Under the pieces are notes generated by a model. The model worked only from the letters and a program-made list of their open reading frames with translations, did not search any database and had not been told where the DNA came from. Shown piece after piece: positions 41,366-51,150 of a stretch of 64,000 nt of DNA. Each line of letters opens with the position of its first letter. Positions within the stretch are counted from its first letter, which is position 1. The position numbers and the translations under genes were made by a program. The stretch lies in the NCBI RefSeq assembly GCF_021654335.1, contig NZ_AP023423.1, positions 776,001 through 840,000 of the forward strand. The letters are read 5' to 3'. The DNA comes from Sideroxyarcus emersonii (GTDB lineage Bacteria > Pseudomonadota > Gammaproteobacteria > Burkholderiales > Gallionellaceae).

Positions 41366-44042
41366 TCATGCGGATTTGAGTTTTCGTATTACCCATTTTT
41401 CAATTTCCACCGCCACAAACAATATCCCTCCGAAGCCCAGGACGAGTCTCCAAGCAGCCAGGTCGATGCCGCCTACGCCAAACACGCTTTGCATGAACGG
41501 TGCGTAGGTGAATATTCCCTGGATCAGCGCCAAGATGGCGACTGCGAGCAACACGTAGAAATTGCCCACGAAGTCTTTCCACCTGCGTACCGGGGCGAGC
41601 AAATAGCGGCAGTTGAACAGGTATGCCATTTCGCCGACCACCAGTGCGTTGACCGCGACGGTGCGTGCCCCTTCAATGCCGACACCGCGCGCGCTTTCCC
41701 ACAGAAACAGTGTCGTTGGGCCTGCGGTCAATAATACAGATACGAAAACGATGCGCCAGATCACGAAGCCGGACAGTAGCGGTTCGCCGACTGCGCGCGG
41801 CGGGCGGCGCATCACGTTCGCCTCGGACGCCTCGAATGACAAAGCCAGCGCCAGTGTGACTGCCGTGACCATGTTGATCCACAGGATCTGCACCGGCGTG
41901 ATCGGCAGCGTCATGCCGAACAGGATGGCGATCAGCACCATGCCGGCCTCGCCGCCGTTGGTGGGCATGATGAATACGATGGCTTTCTTGAGGTTATCGT
42001 AGACAGTGCGACCCTCTCCCACCGCGTGTGCGATGGTGGAGAAGTTGTCATCCGTCAGTATCATCCCTGCGGCTTCCTTGGCGACTTCCGTGCCTTTCAT
42101 GCCCATTGCTACGCCGATGTCGGCACGCTTCAATGCCGGGGCATCATTAACCCCGTCGCCGGTCATGGCGACGGTCTCGCCATCGGCTTGCAGCGCCTGC
42201 ACTATGCGCAGTTTGTGCTCCGGACTGGCGCGCGCGAACACATCCACCTCGCGCAGGGCCTGGCACAATGCGGTATCGTCCATTGCATCCAGTTCGATTC
42301 CGCTCAGAGCACGACCATTGCCTATGCCTAGTTGCTTGGCGATGGCGATTGCTGTCTCGGCATGGTCGCCTGTGATCATCTTGACGCGGATACCGGCAGA
42401 ATGGCATTCGCGCACGGCGGCGATGGCTTCATCGCGGGGCGGATCGGTGATGCCGACCATGCCGAGCAGGGCGAAGCCGCCTTGCATGTCATCGAAACTC
42501 AATTCGCGTTTTCCGGTTTCAACGGATTTTTGCGCGAGCGCCAACACGCGTTGGCCGAGCGCGCCGGTCTCGGCCATTTTTTTGTGCCATTGTGACAGAT
42601 CGAGTCGTACGTTTTTGCCGTCAACGCGCTGTACGCTGCACATCGCCAACACCTGTTCGACGGCCCCCTTGACCAGGATGAACGCATGCCCCGCGTGATC
42701 GTGATGCAAGGTCGCCATAAAGCGATGCTCCGATTCGAATGGGATGAGGTCGGTGCGCGGCAGCGATTCATGTTCGTGCACGGAATCCATCCCGGCCTTC
42801 ATGGCCAGCGTGATGAGCGCGGCCTCGGTCGGGTCGCCCGCTACCTGCCATGTACCGCCGCTCTCATGCAGGGCGGCATCGTTACATAGCAATCCGGCAC
42901 GTAACAGGTCGATGGTGTCGGCGTCGTCGGTGACGTCCGTTTCCTTCCCGTCCAGAGTAAAGCCGCCGTGCGGGGCATGGCCGCCGCCGCTCACCTCGAA
43001 CACATGGCCTGTGGTGAGTACGCGCTGCACGGTCATCTCGTTGCGCGTGAGCGTGCCGGTCTTGTCGGTGCAGATCACCGTCACCGCCCCCAGTGATTCA
43101 ACCGCGGGAAGGCGGCGGATGATGGCGTTGTGTCTGGCCATGCGTTGCACGCCCAGCGCCAGCGTGATGGTCAAAATCGCGGGCAAACCTTCCGGAATCG
43201 CCGCCACGGCCATGCTGACGGTGGCGATGAACATGTCGCCGATGCCGAAATGGTGTACCAGCCAGCCGAACAGAAAGGTGATGGCAGTCAGCGTCATGAT
43301 CGCCATGGTCAACCAGCGCCCGAATTCTTCCATCTGCCGCAGCAGCGGGGTAGTCATGCTCTGCACTTCACCCAGCAAGGCGCTGATGCGTCCGATCTCG
43401 GTGCTGTCGGCGGTGGCGACCACCACACCGGTGCCCTGGCCGTAAACCACCAGCGTACTCGAATGAGCCATGCAATAGCGGTCGCCCAGAACGGCTTTCT
43501 CGTCAACGGCATCGATAATTCTTTTCCACGGCAGTAGATTCTCCGGTCAGTGCGGCTTCCTCAATGCGCAGGTTCTTTGCCGAAAGCAGGCGCAGGTCGG
43601 CAGGCACTTTGTCGCCGGACTGCAGCATCACGATATCGCCCGGCACCAGCGCCTCGGCCGCAATCACCACGCGCTTGTCCTCGCGCATGACAATTGCCTC
43701 AGGCGAAAGCATGCGGCGAATGGCATCCATCGCCCTCTCGGCCTTGCCTTCCTGGATGAAACCGATGGCGGCATTGATGAATACCACGCCGATGATCACG
43801 CTGGTATCCACCCAATGCGCAAGCAGGGAGGTGATGCAGGCCGAAGCCAGCAGCACATAGATCAGCAGATTGTGGAATTGCAGCAGAAAGCGCAGCCAAG
43901 GGCCGCGCCGGCGCGCCGGCTTCAACCGGTTCGGGCCGTATTGTGCGAGTCGGCGTGCGGCTTCTTCATGGCTTAGCCCCTGTGCGTTCGAATCGACGGT
44001 GTCCAGCGCCGCCTGCGGAGAAAGATGATGAAAATCAGTCAT
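41366..44042 (-). pseudogene. P-type (P2A-like) cation ATPase, frameshifted
   Basis: Two frames make one cation-transporting P-type ATPase of ~890 residues. The first (43503-44042) holds the N-terminus to the TGES motif (EEAALTGESTAVEK); the second (41366-43471 and upstream in frame to ~43520) holds DKTGTLTRNEM, GDGVNDAPALKRADIG and the last membrane helices. A one-base surplus in GAAAAGAATT at about 43517-43526 shifts frame: removing it gives VEKIIDAVDEKAVLGDRYCMAH, continuous and family-like. It is therefore inactivated, or there is a sequencing error. The substrate could be Ca2+, Na+ or K+. Confidence 0.85.
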
Positions 44043-44678
44043 GATTTACTCTGCCCAGTTCGTTGTGCAACGTCCAATGTCCTTTGGCACAGTGTGAGTC
44101 AAATCCCTGCCAATACAAAGGGGGGAACTTCGGCCCATCGCTCGATATTCGTCACCTGCGTCAAAAACGAAGCCGCGGTAATTCTGATATTGCCGTGATA
44201 ATGGTATATCGGTTTCCGGAGCTGGGTAGGTCGGAGCAGCGTCAGCCCGGTGATCAGTGTGGTCACGATTGCATATGGCTAGGTCATTCGCAGCATTCGC
44301 CCATGGCGTGCAAGATGTGCGGCGTGCCGGGTGACAGCCAATGTGGCAAGCGACCCTCCAGTTTGTGGTCGACACATTCGGGACACCTGTGTCAAGGACG
44401 ACTACGCCCGATTGTGCCTTGCACAATTCGCGGCAGGTGAGCCTGGTACGCTGAAGTCAGGCACTCTAGGCTGTGCGTTTCGTGCAACGCGAGAAGCAGC
44501 GCCGCGAGGTGGCGCGCAACCGCCTGTAAAATGGCACGTCCGGTGTATGCTGCCAGTGCGGTGGCAGCGTCGTCGAGCAGCGTTTGATCCGATCCCGGTT
44601 ATCATTCTGTGCTGCATGCTAGGAAGAACGCGAACAGGCCATTCGGGAAAGTCGCGATGCCACTTGGAGGCTGAGTTC
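44043..44678. other. Non-coding region between two divergent transporter genes
   Basis: About 640 bases without a convincing gene. The 126-codon leftward frame in it has no RBS, no domain and unusual composition, and the 5' extension of the rightward frame is likewise unsupported. I see no RNA gene, repeat or promoter I can name. Confidence 0.4.
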
Positions 44679-45896
44679 ATGGAGCTGCACCAATTTTTTC
44701 TTTTCCTCGCCATCATCCTGGTCGCGGCGCGGTTGCTGTCGGAAACGGCGGCGCGTCTCGGAGTTCCGTCGGTGATCGGTGAACTGGTGGCCGGTCTGTT
44801 GATCGGCCCTTCCTTGCTGGGATGGGTTTCGCCCGACACCATCATGAAGCTGCTGGCCGAGATCGGCATCATCCTGCTGCTGTTTGAGGTGGGCATGGAT
44901 ACTGACCTGTCCCGTTTGGCGCGTTCCGGCAGCAAGCCTGTGGTGGTTGCGCTGGTTGGTTTCAGTTTGCCGTTTGTGCTGGGCTATGGCATCAGCACTT
45001 GGGTATTCGGACTGCCCGAATTGACCGCGTTGTTCATGGGCGGCACGCTTACTGCCACCAGCATTGGCATTACCGTGCGAGTTCTGGATGACCTGGGCAA
45101 GCGCCAAACAGACGAAGCGCAGATCGTGATTGGAGCAGCGGTGCTGGACGATATTCTCGGCGTACTGGTGCTGGCTATCTTGTACCAGTTCGCGGTGGAA
45201 CAGCAAGTCTCGGTCAAGGCTGTTGGCGAGGTCGGCTTGTACATCCTGTTATTCATGGTACTCGCTCCGCTGGTAGCCAAGCTGGCCTCGATACTGATAG
45301 AACACTTCGATCAGCATGCCGCCACTCCAGGATTGCTGTTGACCATGGCGCTGTCTTTGATTCTGCTATTTTCATGGTTGGCTCATGCCGTTGGTGCTCC
45401 CGAAATAATGGGGGGCTTCGCGGCGGGCCTGGCTTTTAGCCAGCACTTCGGTTTCCGGCTGTGGATGGGAAAGGGGGCGGCGCTGGTATTCAAGCCCAGT
45501 CCGAAGCTGGCGCACAGACTGGAAGAACAGATGCGCCCGTTGATCCACACCTTCTCGCCAATGTTCTTTGTGATGGTTGGCGTATCGCTCAACCTCAAGG
45601 CAGTGAACTGGAGTTCCTCATTCATCTGGGAGCTTGCGGCATTGTTGTTGCTCGTTGCCTTTCTCGGCAAGCTGGCGGCCGGGTTTTGCATCCGTGAATC
45701 GCGTCACAACCAGATGGCTATCGGTTTGTCGATGATTCCGCGCGGCGAGGTGGGGCTGATATTCGCGCAACTCGGGTTCAGCCAGGGCATTCTTAATGGT
45801 GAACTGTATGCCGCGTTGCTCATTGTGATCGCGTTGACCACAATGTCACCGCCATTCCTGCTGAAATGGTTCTATGGGTGGAGCCGGATGGAATAA
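44679..45896 (+). CDS. CPA2/KefB-type cation:proton antiporter
   Basis: A 405-residue membrane protein with about 12 helices: ARLGVPSVIGELVAGLLIGP, IILLLFEVGMDTDL, TATSIGITVRVLDDLG and AAVLDDILGVLVLA, the last with the family's acidic pair. No C-terminal TrkA-N domain, so it is the short form. TGGAGGC lies 8 nt before ATG 44679; the upstream frame extension is unsupported. It resembles Na+/H+ antiporters next to stress or nif loci; ion unknown. Confidence 0.87.
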   Translation: MELHQFFLFLAIILVAARLLSETAARLGVPSVIGELVAGLLIGPSLLGWVSPDTIMKLLAEIGIILLLFEVGMDTDLSRLARSGSKPVVVALVGFSLPFVLGYGISTWVFGLPELTALFMGGTLTATSIGITVRVLDDLGKRQTDEAQIVIGAAVLDDILGVLVLAILYQFAVEQQVSVKAVGEVGLYILLFMVLAPLVAKLASILIEHFDQHAATPGLLLTMALSLILLFSWLAHAVGAPEIMGGFAAGLAFSQHFGFRLWMGKGAALVFKPSPKLAHRLEEQMRPLIHTFSPMFFVMVGVSLNLKAVNWSSSFIWELAALLLLVAFLGKLAAGFCIRESRHNQMAIGLSMIPRGEVGLIFAQLGFSQGILNGELYAALLIVIALTTMSPPFLLKWFYGWSRME

Positions 45897-45939
45897 AGTG
45901 ATCCGGATCAGGTCTTCGGGATTTCACAAAGCTGCTGGT

Positions 45940-46341
45940 CTATTCCGATTGCTTCTTCAGGTGCGTCACCAGCGCGGCATCCATCATCGCCAGATGTGTA
46001 TCGAACCACTCCGGCAACCCTTCTTTCACATAAGCGCGCACCAGCGGCAGATGCCCGCGCTTGAGGCTGCGGTTCAGTTGCTGCAGTTCGCCCAGCACGC
46101 GGTGGTGTTCCCCTTCGTGCTCAGGCAGTCCGCGGTATTGTGAGGCACGCATCAGCGTGCCTTCTGCCTTGAAATGAGCCGCCGTGTGATTGACCAGCGC
46201 CTGGAACAAGGCGGGGAACTCCGCATTGCTGGCCGCGATCAGCGCCGCGACTTGTTCGATGAATTCATGATGCGCGGAATCGATCTCTTCCATGCCCAGC
46301 GTATGGCGTGCCTCATCCCATACTGCTTGATGCTTGCTCAT
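45940..46341 (-). CDS. Bacteriohemerythrin
   Basis: A 133-residue four-helix O2-binding di-iron protein. Ligands are visible as H in DSAHHEF, HFKAE (H-x3-E), HEGEH (H-x3-H) and HLAMMD (H-x4-D). The ATG overlaps the stop of the SIR2-like gene (ATGA), so the two are coupled. In a diazotroph it may buffer oxygen near nitrogenase or sense it; the family role is known, the use here inferred. The longer frame upstream lies inside the SIR2 gene. Confidence 0.93.
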   Translation of the reverse strand: MSKHQAVWDEARHTLGMEEIDSAHHEFIEQVAALIAASNAEFPALFQALVNHTAAHFKAEGTLMRASQYRGLPEHEGEHHRVLGELQQLNRSLKRGHLPLVRAYVKEGLPEWFDTHLAMMDAALVTHLKKQSE

Positions 46342-47198
46342 GCGGTTGCCAGGCTGCCGTGCCAGCTTTGTGCCGCAGTGAGGAAGTCGGCCACGTCGGC
46401 ATTGACGATCTCGATGCCCAGCTTGCCGAGATAGCGCTTCTCCTTGTCGGTCGGATGCGGGATGAGCGCCCAGCCTGCAGGCCTGTCGGCGCCGAAAATG
46501 ATGTCGGAGAACACCATGCGGTCGGTGTCGCGGTTCAGGCGCAGGCCGAGCAGCAGGTAGCGCTTGTTCTGACGCATGCGTTTGACGAAGGACGGGATGG
46601 CGAAACCGCCCATCAGTTCGGTGATGTAGTCGACGAAGTCGGCATCCGAGGCGATGTAGTTCGATTCCGGCAACGGCGTGCCCAAGGGCTTGAACAGGAT
46701 GGGCAGGCTGGTATCCACGGCTTCCTGCTCGATGGCCGAATAGCTCGTGCCATCGTACTTGAAGATGCGGAAGCGGAACGCCTTGCCGGAAACGCGGGCG
46801 ACGCCGACGATCAGCGTGTGGGGCGTAGCGGCATATTGTTTTTGCAGCTGCGTGTCGCGGTTGGTGTCGATGAGGTAGGGCAGCTTTTGCCGTGCCAGCC
46901 AGGCGTGCAGTGCGGAAGTGCTCCACTGGGTATCGCGATACGTGGCATCGAGGAATTTGTTCAGCGCGGTGCGGCCGCGTTTCAACTCCACGTTCATTGC
47001 GGCGCGCGGAAACTCGTACATCAGCTTGGGGGCCATCGGCTGGCCGTTGTTCATGGCGATGATCAGGCTGTCGCTGTCTGCAGGGATGGTTTTTCCCGTG
47101 GCCGGATCGATCACGCCGTTCAGTGTGCCTGCGCCCAGATAGGGCACGACGCTGCCGTCGGACAGGCCGGCAAGAATGTTTTCAAAGGCGCTACTCAT
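46338..47198 (-). CDS. SIR2-like protein, nif-associated
   Basis: A 286-residue cytosolic protein. The N-terminus SVVPYLGAGTLN resembles the nucleotide-binding GAG loop of SIR2_2-type proteins, and LPYLIDTNRDTQL resembles their TTN-D motif. The classical sirtuin GIPxFR and catalytic-His motifs are not obvious, so deacylase activity is doubtful; NAD+ binding or hydrolysis is possible. GAAGGAGTCG precedes the ATG at 47198. It is first in an operon with hemerythrin, 39 nt behind a sigma-54 promoter, and near draT, another NAD+-using enzyme. Confidence 0.75.
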   Translation of the reverse strand: MSSAFENILAGLSDGSVVPYLGAGTLNGVIDPATGKTIPADSDSLIIAMNNGQPMAPKLMYEFPRAAMNVELKRGRTALNKFLDATYRDTQWSTSALHAWLARQKLPYLIDTNRDTQLQKQYAATPHTLIVGVARVSGKAFRFRIFKYDGTSYSAIEQEAVDTSLPILFKPLGTPLPESNYIASDADFVDYITELMGGFAIPSFVKRMRQNKRYLLLGLRLNRDTDRMVFSDIIFGADRPAGWALIPHPTDKEKRYLGKLGIEIVNADVADFLTAAQSWHGSLATA

Positions 47199-47235
47199 GG
47201 GGACGACTCCTTCTGGTGAATGACGACCAACCATT

Positions 47236-47251
47236 CGCAATAAACGGGCCA
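47236..47251 (-). promoter_or_regulatory. Sigma-54 promoter of the SIR2-hemerythrin operon
   Basis: Minus strand reads TGGCCCGTTTATTGCG: GG-N10-GC with TTGC at -12 and TGGC at -24. It lies 39 nt before the ATG. No TGT-N10-ACA was found in ~150 bp upstream. Confidence 0.7.
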
Positions 47252-47353
47252 GAGCGACCGTCCAGCATTGGCGCGGGTTGCGGCGGGGCAGGCTTTGGAG
47301 GAAAAGCGACAAAGCCGGAAAGCTTGTCGGACAAGGGTGCGGGGGTAGGGCGG

Positions 47354-48118
47354 TCAGAGCTCGAATACGCGGCCGCGTTGCAACATCTGCGGCTTGAATT
47401 CGCCAACTGCCTGCAGTACTTCGCGCATGGTGATTTCCTCATACCCGGCTTCCATGTGCACGATGAACAGCTCCACCGGGCGTTCCAGCATGCGCAGTCC
47501 CTGTGTCAGCAAATCTGCCGTGTTGTGGCCGGAACGCGCTGCACCGACAGCATTGTCGTTGCGGAAGGTGTTTTCGATCAGCAGGTACTTCAGGTTGTCG
47601 ATGCGGTTCAATGCCTGCCAGAAACCCGCGCAGAAGGTGGTGTCGGCGCTGTACACCCAGCTTGCCGCTCCGCTGTCGACCCGGTAAGCGGCGCAAGGAA
47701 TGGAATGGCTGGCGGGCAGTGCGGTGATGCATCGTCCATCCAGTTCCACAGTCTCGCCCGGCCGGACCGGGTGGAAGCGGAGGTAGGGATTTCCCGGTGC
47801 GGGCAGCACGGTGTAGTCCGGCCATAAGTGGCCATTGAACATGTGTTGCCTGAGTGTGGCGATGGTTTCCGGCAGCGCATATACGATCAGCGGGGCGTTG
47901 CGGAAACTTCCCGCCGCATCGGCCAGCATGGGCAGGAAAGCGCAGTGGTCGAGATGCGAGTGGGTGAGGAATACGGTGTTGATGGCGATGGCCTGTTCCA
48001 GGCTCAGGTCGCCTGCGCCCGAACCCGCGTCGATCAGGATGTCGTCGTCCACCTGGTAGCAGGTGGTGCGCAGATCGCCGGTGATGCTGGCATTGCAACC
48101 GAGGGTGGTGATGCGCAT
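47354..48118 (-). CDS. MBL-fold hydrolase, class-II cAMP phosphodiesterase-like
   Basis: A 254-residue metallo-beta-lactamase-fold protein. The metal site is in LTHSHLDHCAFLP (H-x-H-x-DH), with SHSIPC, YSADTTF and IVHMEAG providing later ligands; this set and the start RITTLGCNASITG resemble class-II cyclic nucleotide phosphodiesterases. Start 48118 is chosen for family length and AGGCC upstream. It lies behind the SIR2 promoter on the same strand; two inverted repeats lie upstream. Confidence 0.8.
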   Translation of the reverse strand: MRITTLGCNASITGDLRTTCYQVDDDILIDAGSGAGDLSLEQAIAINTVFLTHSHLDHCAFLPMLADAAGSFRNAPLIVYALPETIATLRQHMFNGHLWPDYTVLPAPGNPYLRFHPVRPGETVELDGRCITALPASHSIPCAAYRVDSGAASWVYSADTTFCAGFWQALNRIDNLKYLLIENTFRNDNAVGAARSGHNTADLLTQGLRMLERPVELFIVHMEAGYEEITMREVLQAVGEFKPQMLQRGRVFEL

Positions 48119-48180
48119 GATGGCCTCCGAATTTGTTTGGATATTAGGCGCACACTTTGCGACCCACAAGCCGGACATTT

Positions 48181-48235
48181 CAACTGCGCGGCAGTTGTAA
48201 ATTTTGCTTGTGGCAAATATCCATGTTTGCCACAA
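48181..48235. promoter_or_regulatory. Two adjacent inverted repeats between divergent genes
   Basis: CAACTGC-GCG-GCAGTTG (48181-48197) and TTGTGGCAAA-N8-TTTGCCACAA (48208-48217 / 48226-48235), both perfect. They lie between the leftward MBL gene and the rightward GGDEF-EAL gene and look like operators. Confidence 0.5.
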
Positions 48236-48298
48236 TGCGAAAAACGACCATGTCCCCAATTAGAGTCGACACATCAAAAACCGATTTCGCCCGGCCAA

Positions 48299-51082
48299 AT
48301 GGATCGCCAACTCAACAAGCAAGTTCAGGATGTCGTCGATTCGATTCCGACGGCCACGTTCATCAAGGATGCGAATGGACGGATCGTTTATATGAACCAT
48401 GCTTGCGAGGAGCAATGGGGCATATCGTTCGATGTGCTTGTTGGTACCGACGGCAGCACGGTTTTTCCTCCTGAGCAAATTGAGGCGTTTCGGGAAAAAG
48501 ACCGTGAAGTGATCGCCGGCGGCAAGCAGATCGAATATGAGGCGCCATTCTGGAATGCGAAACTCAAGGAGAATCGCATCGGTTTCGTCATCAAGAACCC
48601 GATTTTCGATGAAGAAGGCAAACCTCTGTTCCTGGTCTGCATCACCTTTGATGTCACCGAAGACAAGAAGAAGGCGGCGGCATTGCTGCTGCAGAGCCAG
48701 ATTGTGGAAAATGCCGTTGAGGGTATCGTGCTGATCAAGGCAAGCGACAGCACGATTCAGTACACCAACCGGCAGTTCGAAACGCTCTTCGGCTATGCCC
48801 CGGGCGAATTGAACGGCAAGCATATTTCAATTATCAACGCGCCGGGCAGCAAATCCCAGATGGAAACTGCGCATGAGATCAACCAGCATCTGCAAAAAGA
48901 GGGAGTCTGGAGCGGGGAGGTACTCAACCGCAAAAAAGATGGTACGACTATCAGCACCTTCCTGAATGCTGCTACGTTCCAGCACGCGGACATGGGGGAG
49001 CTCTGGGTTGGTTATCAACGGGATATCACCAGTAGCAAGCAGAAGGAAGCCGCGATAATTGAAAAGGAGTCCAGGTACCGCCTCGCAATTGAGACCGCGG
49101 TGGACGGATTCTGGATGGTTGATATGCAGGGGCGATTGGTCGAGGTGAATGAAGCGGCCGCACGCCAGCTTGGCTATACCCGGGAGGAGATGCTCGCACT
49201 GACCGTTCCGGAGATCGAGGCCCGCGAAAAACCAGAGGAGACTGCGGCACATATCGCAGCTATCCAGCGCGACGGCTATGCCCGGTTCGAGAGTGAACAC
49301 AGGAGAAAAGATGGCAGCATCTTTCCGGTACAGGTTGTCACGACCTTCGCCCCCATGTCGCAAGGGCGAATTTTCGCTTTCGTAATGGATCTTAGCCAGC
49401 GCAAACAGGCGGAAGAGGCGCTGCGTCTGGCAGCCATGGTGTACGAAAACAGCAGCGAAGCGATCCTGGTCACCGATGCCGACAACCTGATCATCGCGGT
49501 CAATCCGGCCTTCGAGCAGATGACGGGATACGCTGCGGCAGAAGTGCTTGGAAAAAATCCGCGGATGTTCAAATCCGGGCGGCATGACCGGGACTTCTAT
49601 CATTCCATGTGGAACGCATTGAACACGGATGGTTACTGGCATGGGGAGGTATGGGACAGACGCAAGAACGGCGAAGAGTACATCAAGCTGCTGACCATCA
49701 ACGTCATCAGGGATGACAAGGGTGCGAGCTATCGTTATGTAGCCCTCTTCACCGATATCACCGAGCGCAAGAAAATCGAAGAGCTGATGTGGAGGCAGGC
49801 AAATTATGATTCGCTCACCAAACTGCCGAATCGCCAGATGTTCCATGACCGGCTGGAGCAGGAAGCCAAGAAAGCGCATCGCGCCGGACTGGCGATGGCG
49901 TTGCTGCTGATCGATCTTGATCGGTTCAAGGAAGTGAATGACACGCTCGGGCATGACATGGGCGATATATTGTTGATCGAGGCTGCGCGGCGGATCAGCA
50001 CCTGTGTGCGCGAATCGGATACGGTCGCCCGGCTGGGGGGTGACGAGTTCATCGTCATCCTGTCCGAACTTGAGGATATAGCAAGTATTGATCGTGTCGC
50101 CCAGAACATCCTTGACTTCCTGGCTGATCCATTCAAGCTCGATGCCGAGCCGGCCTATATTTCCGCCAGCATCGGCATATCGCTTTACCCGAACGATGCG
50201 ACCGAACTGGATATCCTGTTCAAGAACGCCGATCAGGCGATGTATGTCGCCAAGTATGCGGGGCGCAACCGCTTCAACTACTTTACGAAAGACATGCAGA
50301 AGGCTGCGCAGGCGCGCATGCACCTCGCCAACGATCTGCGCATCGCTGTAACAGCCGGGCAGTTCCGTGTCCATTACCAGCCCATCGTGGAGATGTGCAG
50401 CGGCCGGACATACAAGGCGGAAGCCTTGATACGCTGGCAGCATCCTGAGCGCGGCATGGTCAGTCCGATGGACTTTATTCCGTTGGCGGAAGAGACCGGT
50501 TTGATCGTTCTGATCGGCGAATGGGTGTTCAGGCAGGCCGTGCAGCAGGTCGTGCAGTGGCGCAGCAAATTTCACCCGTCGTTCCAGATCAGCGTCAACA
50601 AATCGCCGGTACAGATTCGGCATGCCGAATCCGTCTCGTGGCCAGAGTATCTTGAACAGCAGCACGTGAGCGGTGACGGTATCACCGTGGAGATCACCGA
50701 GGGATTGCTGCTGGATGCCGAGGTCGAGATCAACAAAAAACTGTTGAGATTCCGCGATGCAGGCATCCAGGTGGCGATCGATGACTTCGGCACGGGTTAC
50801 TCGTCGCTTTCCTATCTCAAGGAATTCGACATCGACTACCTGAAGATCGACCAGTCCTTCGTGCGAAACCTCGGCCCGGAAACAAACGATCTCGCGCTTT
50901 GCGAGGCCATCATCGTGATGGCGCACAAGCTGGGTTTCAAAGTGATCGCAGAGGGCGTGGAGACTAGCGCGCAACACGACTTGCTGGCTGCCGCAGGATG
51001 CGATTACGGACAGGGATATCTGTACTCCAGACCATTGCCACCGGATGAATTCGAGCAGTGGCTGGCCGGCAAGTACGATTGA
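48299..51082 (+). CDS. Multi-PAS GGDEF-EAL c-di-GMP protein
   Basis: A 927-residue protein: four PAS domains (~5-125, ~130-250, ~255-380, ~385-500), GGDEF (~505-670) with LGGDEFIVIL near 580, and EAL (~685-925) with intact AEALIRWQHP near 707 and FGTGYSSLSYLK, KIDQSFVRNL, IAEGVET. No membrane segment. Both enzyme signatures are intact, so the net activity cannot be predicted. The ATG 48299 begins MDRQLNKQVQDVVDSIP, a normal PAS start; the long upstream frame is antisense to the MBL gene. Confidence 0.92.
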   Translation: MDRQLNKQVQDVVDSIPTATFIKDANGRIVYMNHACEEQWGISFDVLVGTDGSTVFPPEQIEAFREKDREVIAGGKQIEYEAPFWNAKLKENRIGFVIKNPIFDEEGKPLFLVCITFDVTEDKKKAAALLLQSQIVENAVEGIVLIKASDSTIQYTNRQFETLFGYAPGELNGKHISIINAPGSKSQMETAHEINQHLQKEGVWSGEVLNRKKDGTTISTFLNAATFQHADMGELWVGYQRDITSSKQKEAAIIEKESRYRLAIETAVDGFWMVDMQGRLVEVNEAAARQLGYTREEMLALTVPEIEAREKPEETAAHIAAIQRDGYARFESEHRRKDGSIFPVQVVTTFAPMSQGRIFAFVMDLSQRKQAEEALRLAAMVYENSSEAILVTDADNLIIAVNPAFEQMTGYAAAEVLGKNPRMFKSGRHDRDFYHSMWNALNTDGYWHGEVWDRRKNGEEYIKLLTINVIRDDKGASYRYVALFTDITERKKIEELMWRQANYDSLTKLPNRQMFHDRLEQEAKKAHRAGLAMALLLIDLDRFKEVNDTLGHDMGDILLIEAARRISTCVRESDTVARLGGDEFIVILSELEDIASIDRVAQNILDFLADPFKLDAEPAYISASIGISLYPNDATELDILFKNADQAMYVAKYAGRNRFNYFTKDMQKAAQARMHLANDLRIAVTAGQFRVHYQPIVEMCSGRTYKAEALIRWQHPERGMVSPMDFIPLAEETGLIVLIGEWVFRQAVQQVVQWRSKFHPSFQISVNKSPVQIRHAESVSWPEYLEQQHVSGDGITVEITEGLLLDAEVEINKKLLRFRDAGIQVAIDDFGTGYSSLSYLKEFDIDYLKIDQSFVRNLGPETNDLALCEAIIVMAHKLGFKVIAEGVETSAQHDLLAAAGCDYGQGYLYSRPLPPDEFEQWLAGKYD

Positions 51083-51150
51083 AGGTCTGCATCAGCTCTG
51101 CGCATATCCGGGAATGTGCATGAGGCCATGCTGCTGGTTCAAAAGCCAAG

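Noticed and set aside
44046..44426. Leftward 126-codon ORF upstream of the P-type ATPase
   Set aside because: No RBS, no recognisable domain, composition unlike neighbouring genes.
44331..44678. 116-codon upstream extension of the KefB-type antiporter
   Set aside because: The antiporter starts normally at 44679 with an RBS; the extension has no RBS and unlike composition.
48161..48176. Leftward sigma-54-like element before the MBL gene
   Set aside because: GG-N10-GC spacing is right, but the -12 reads GTCGCA and the -24 CCGGCTT, poor matches.
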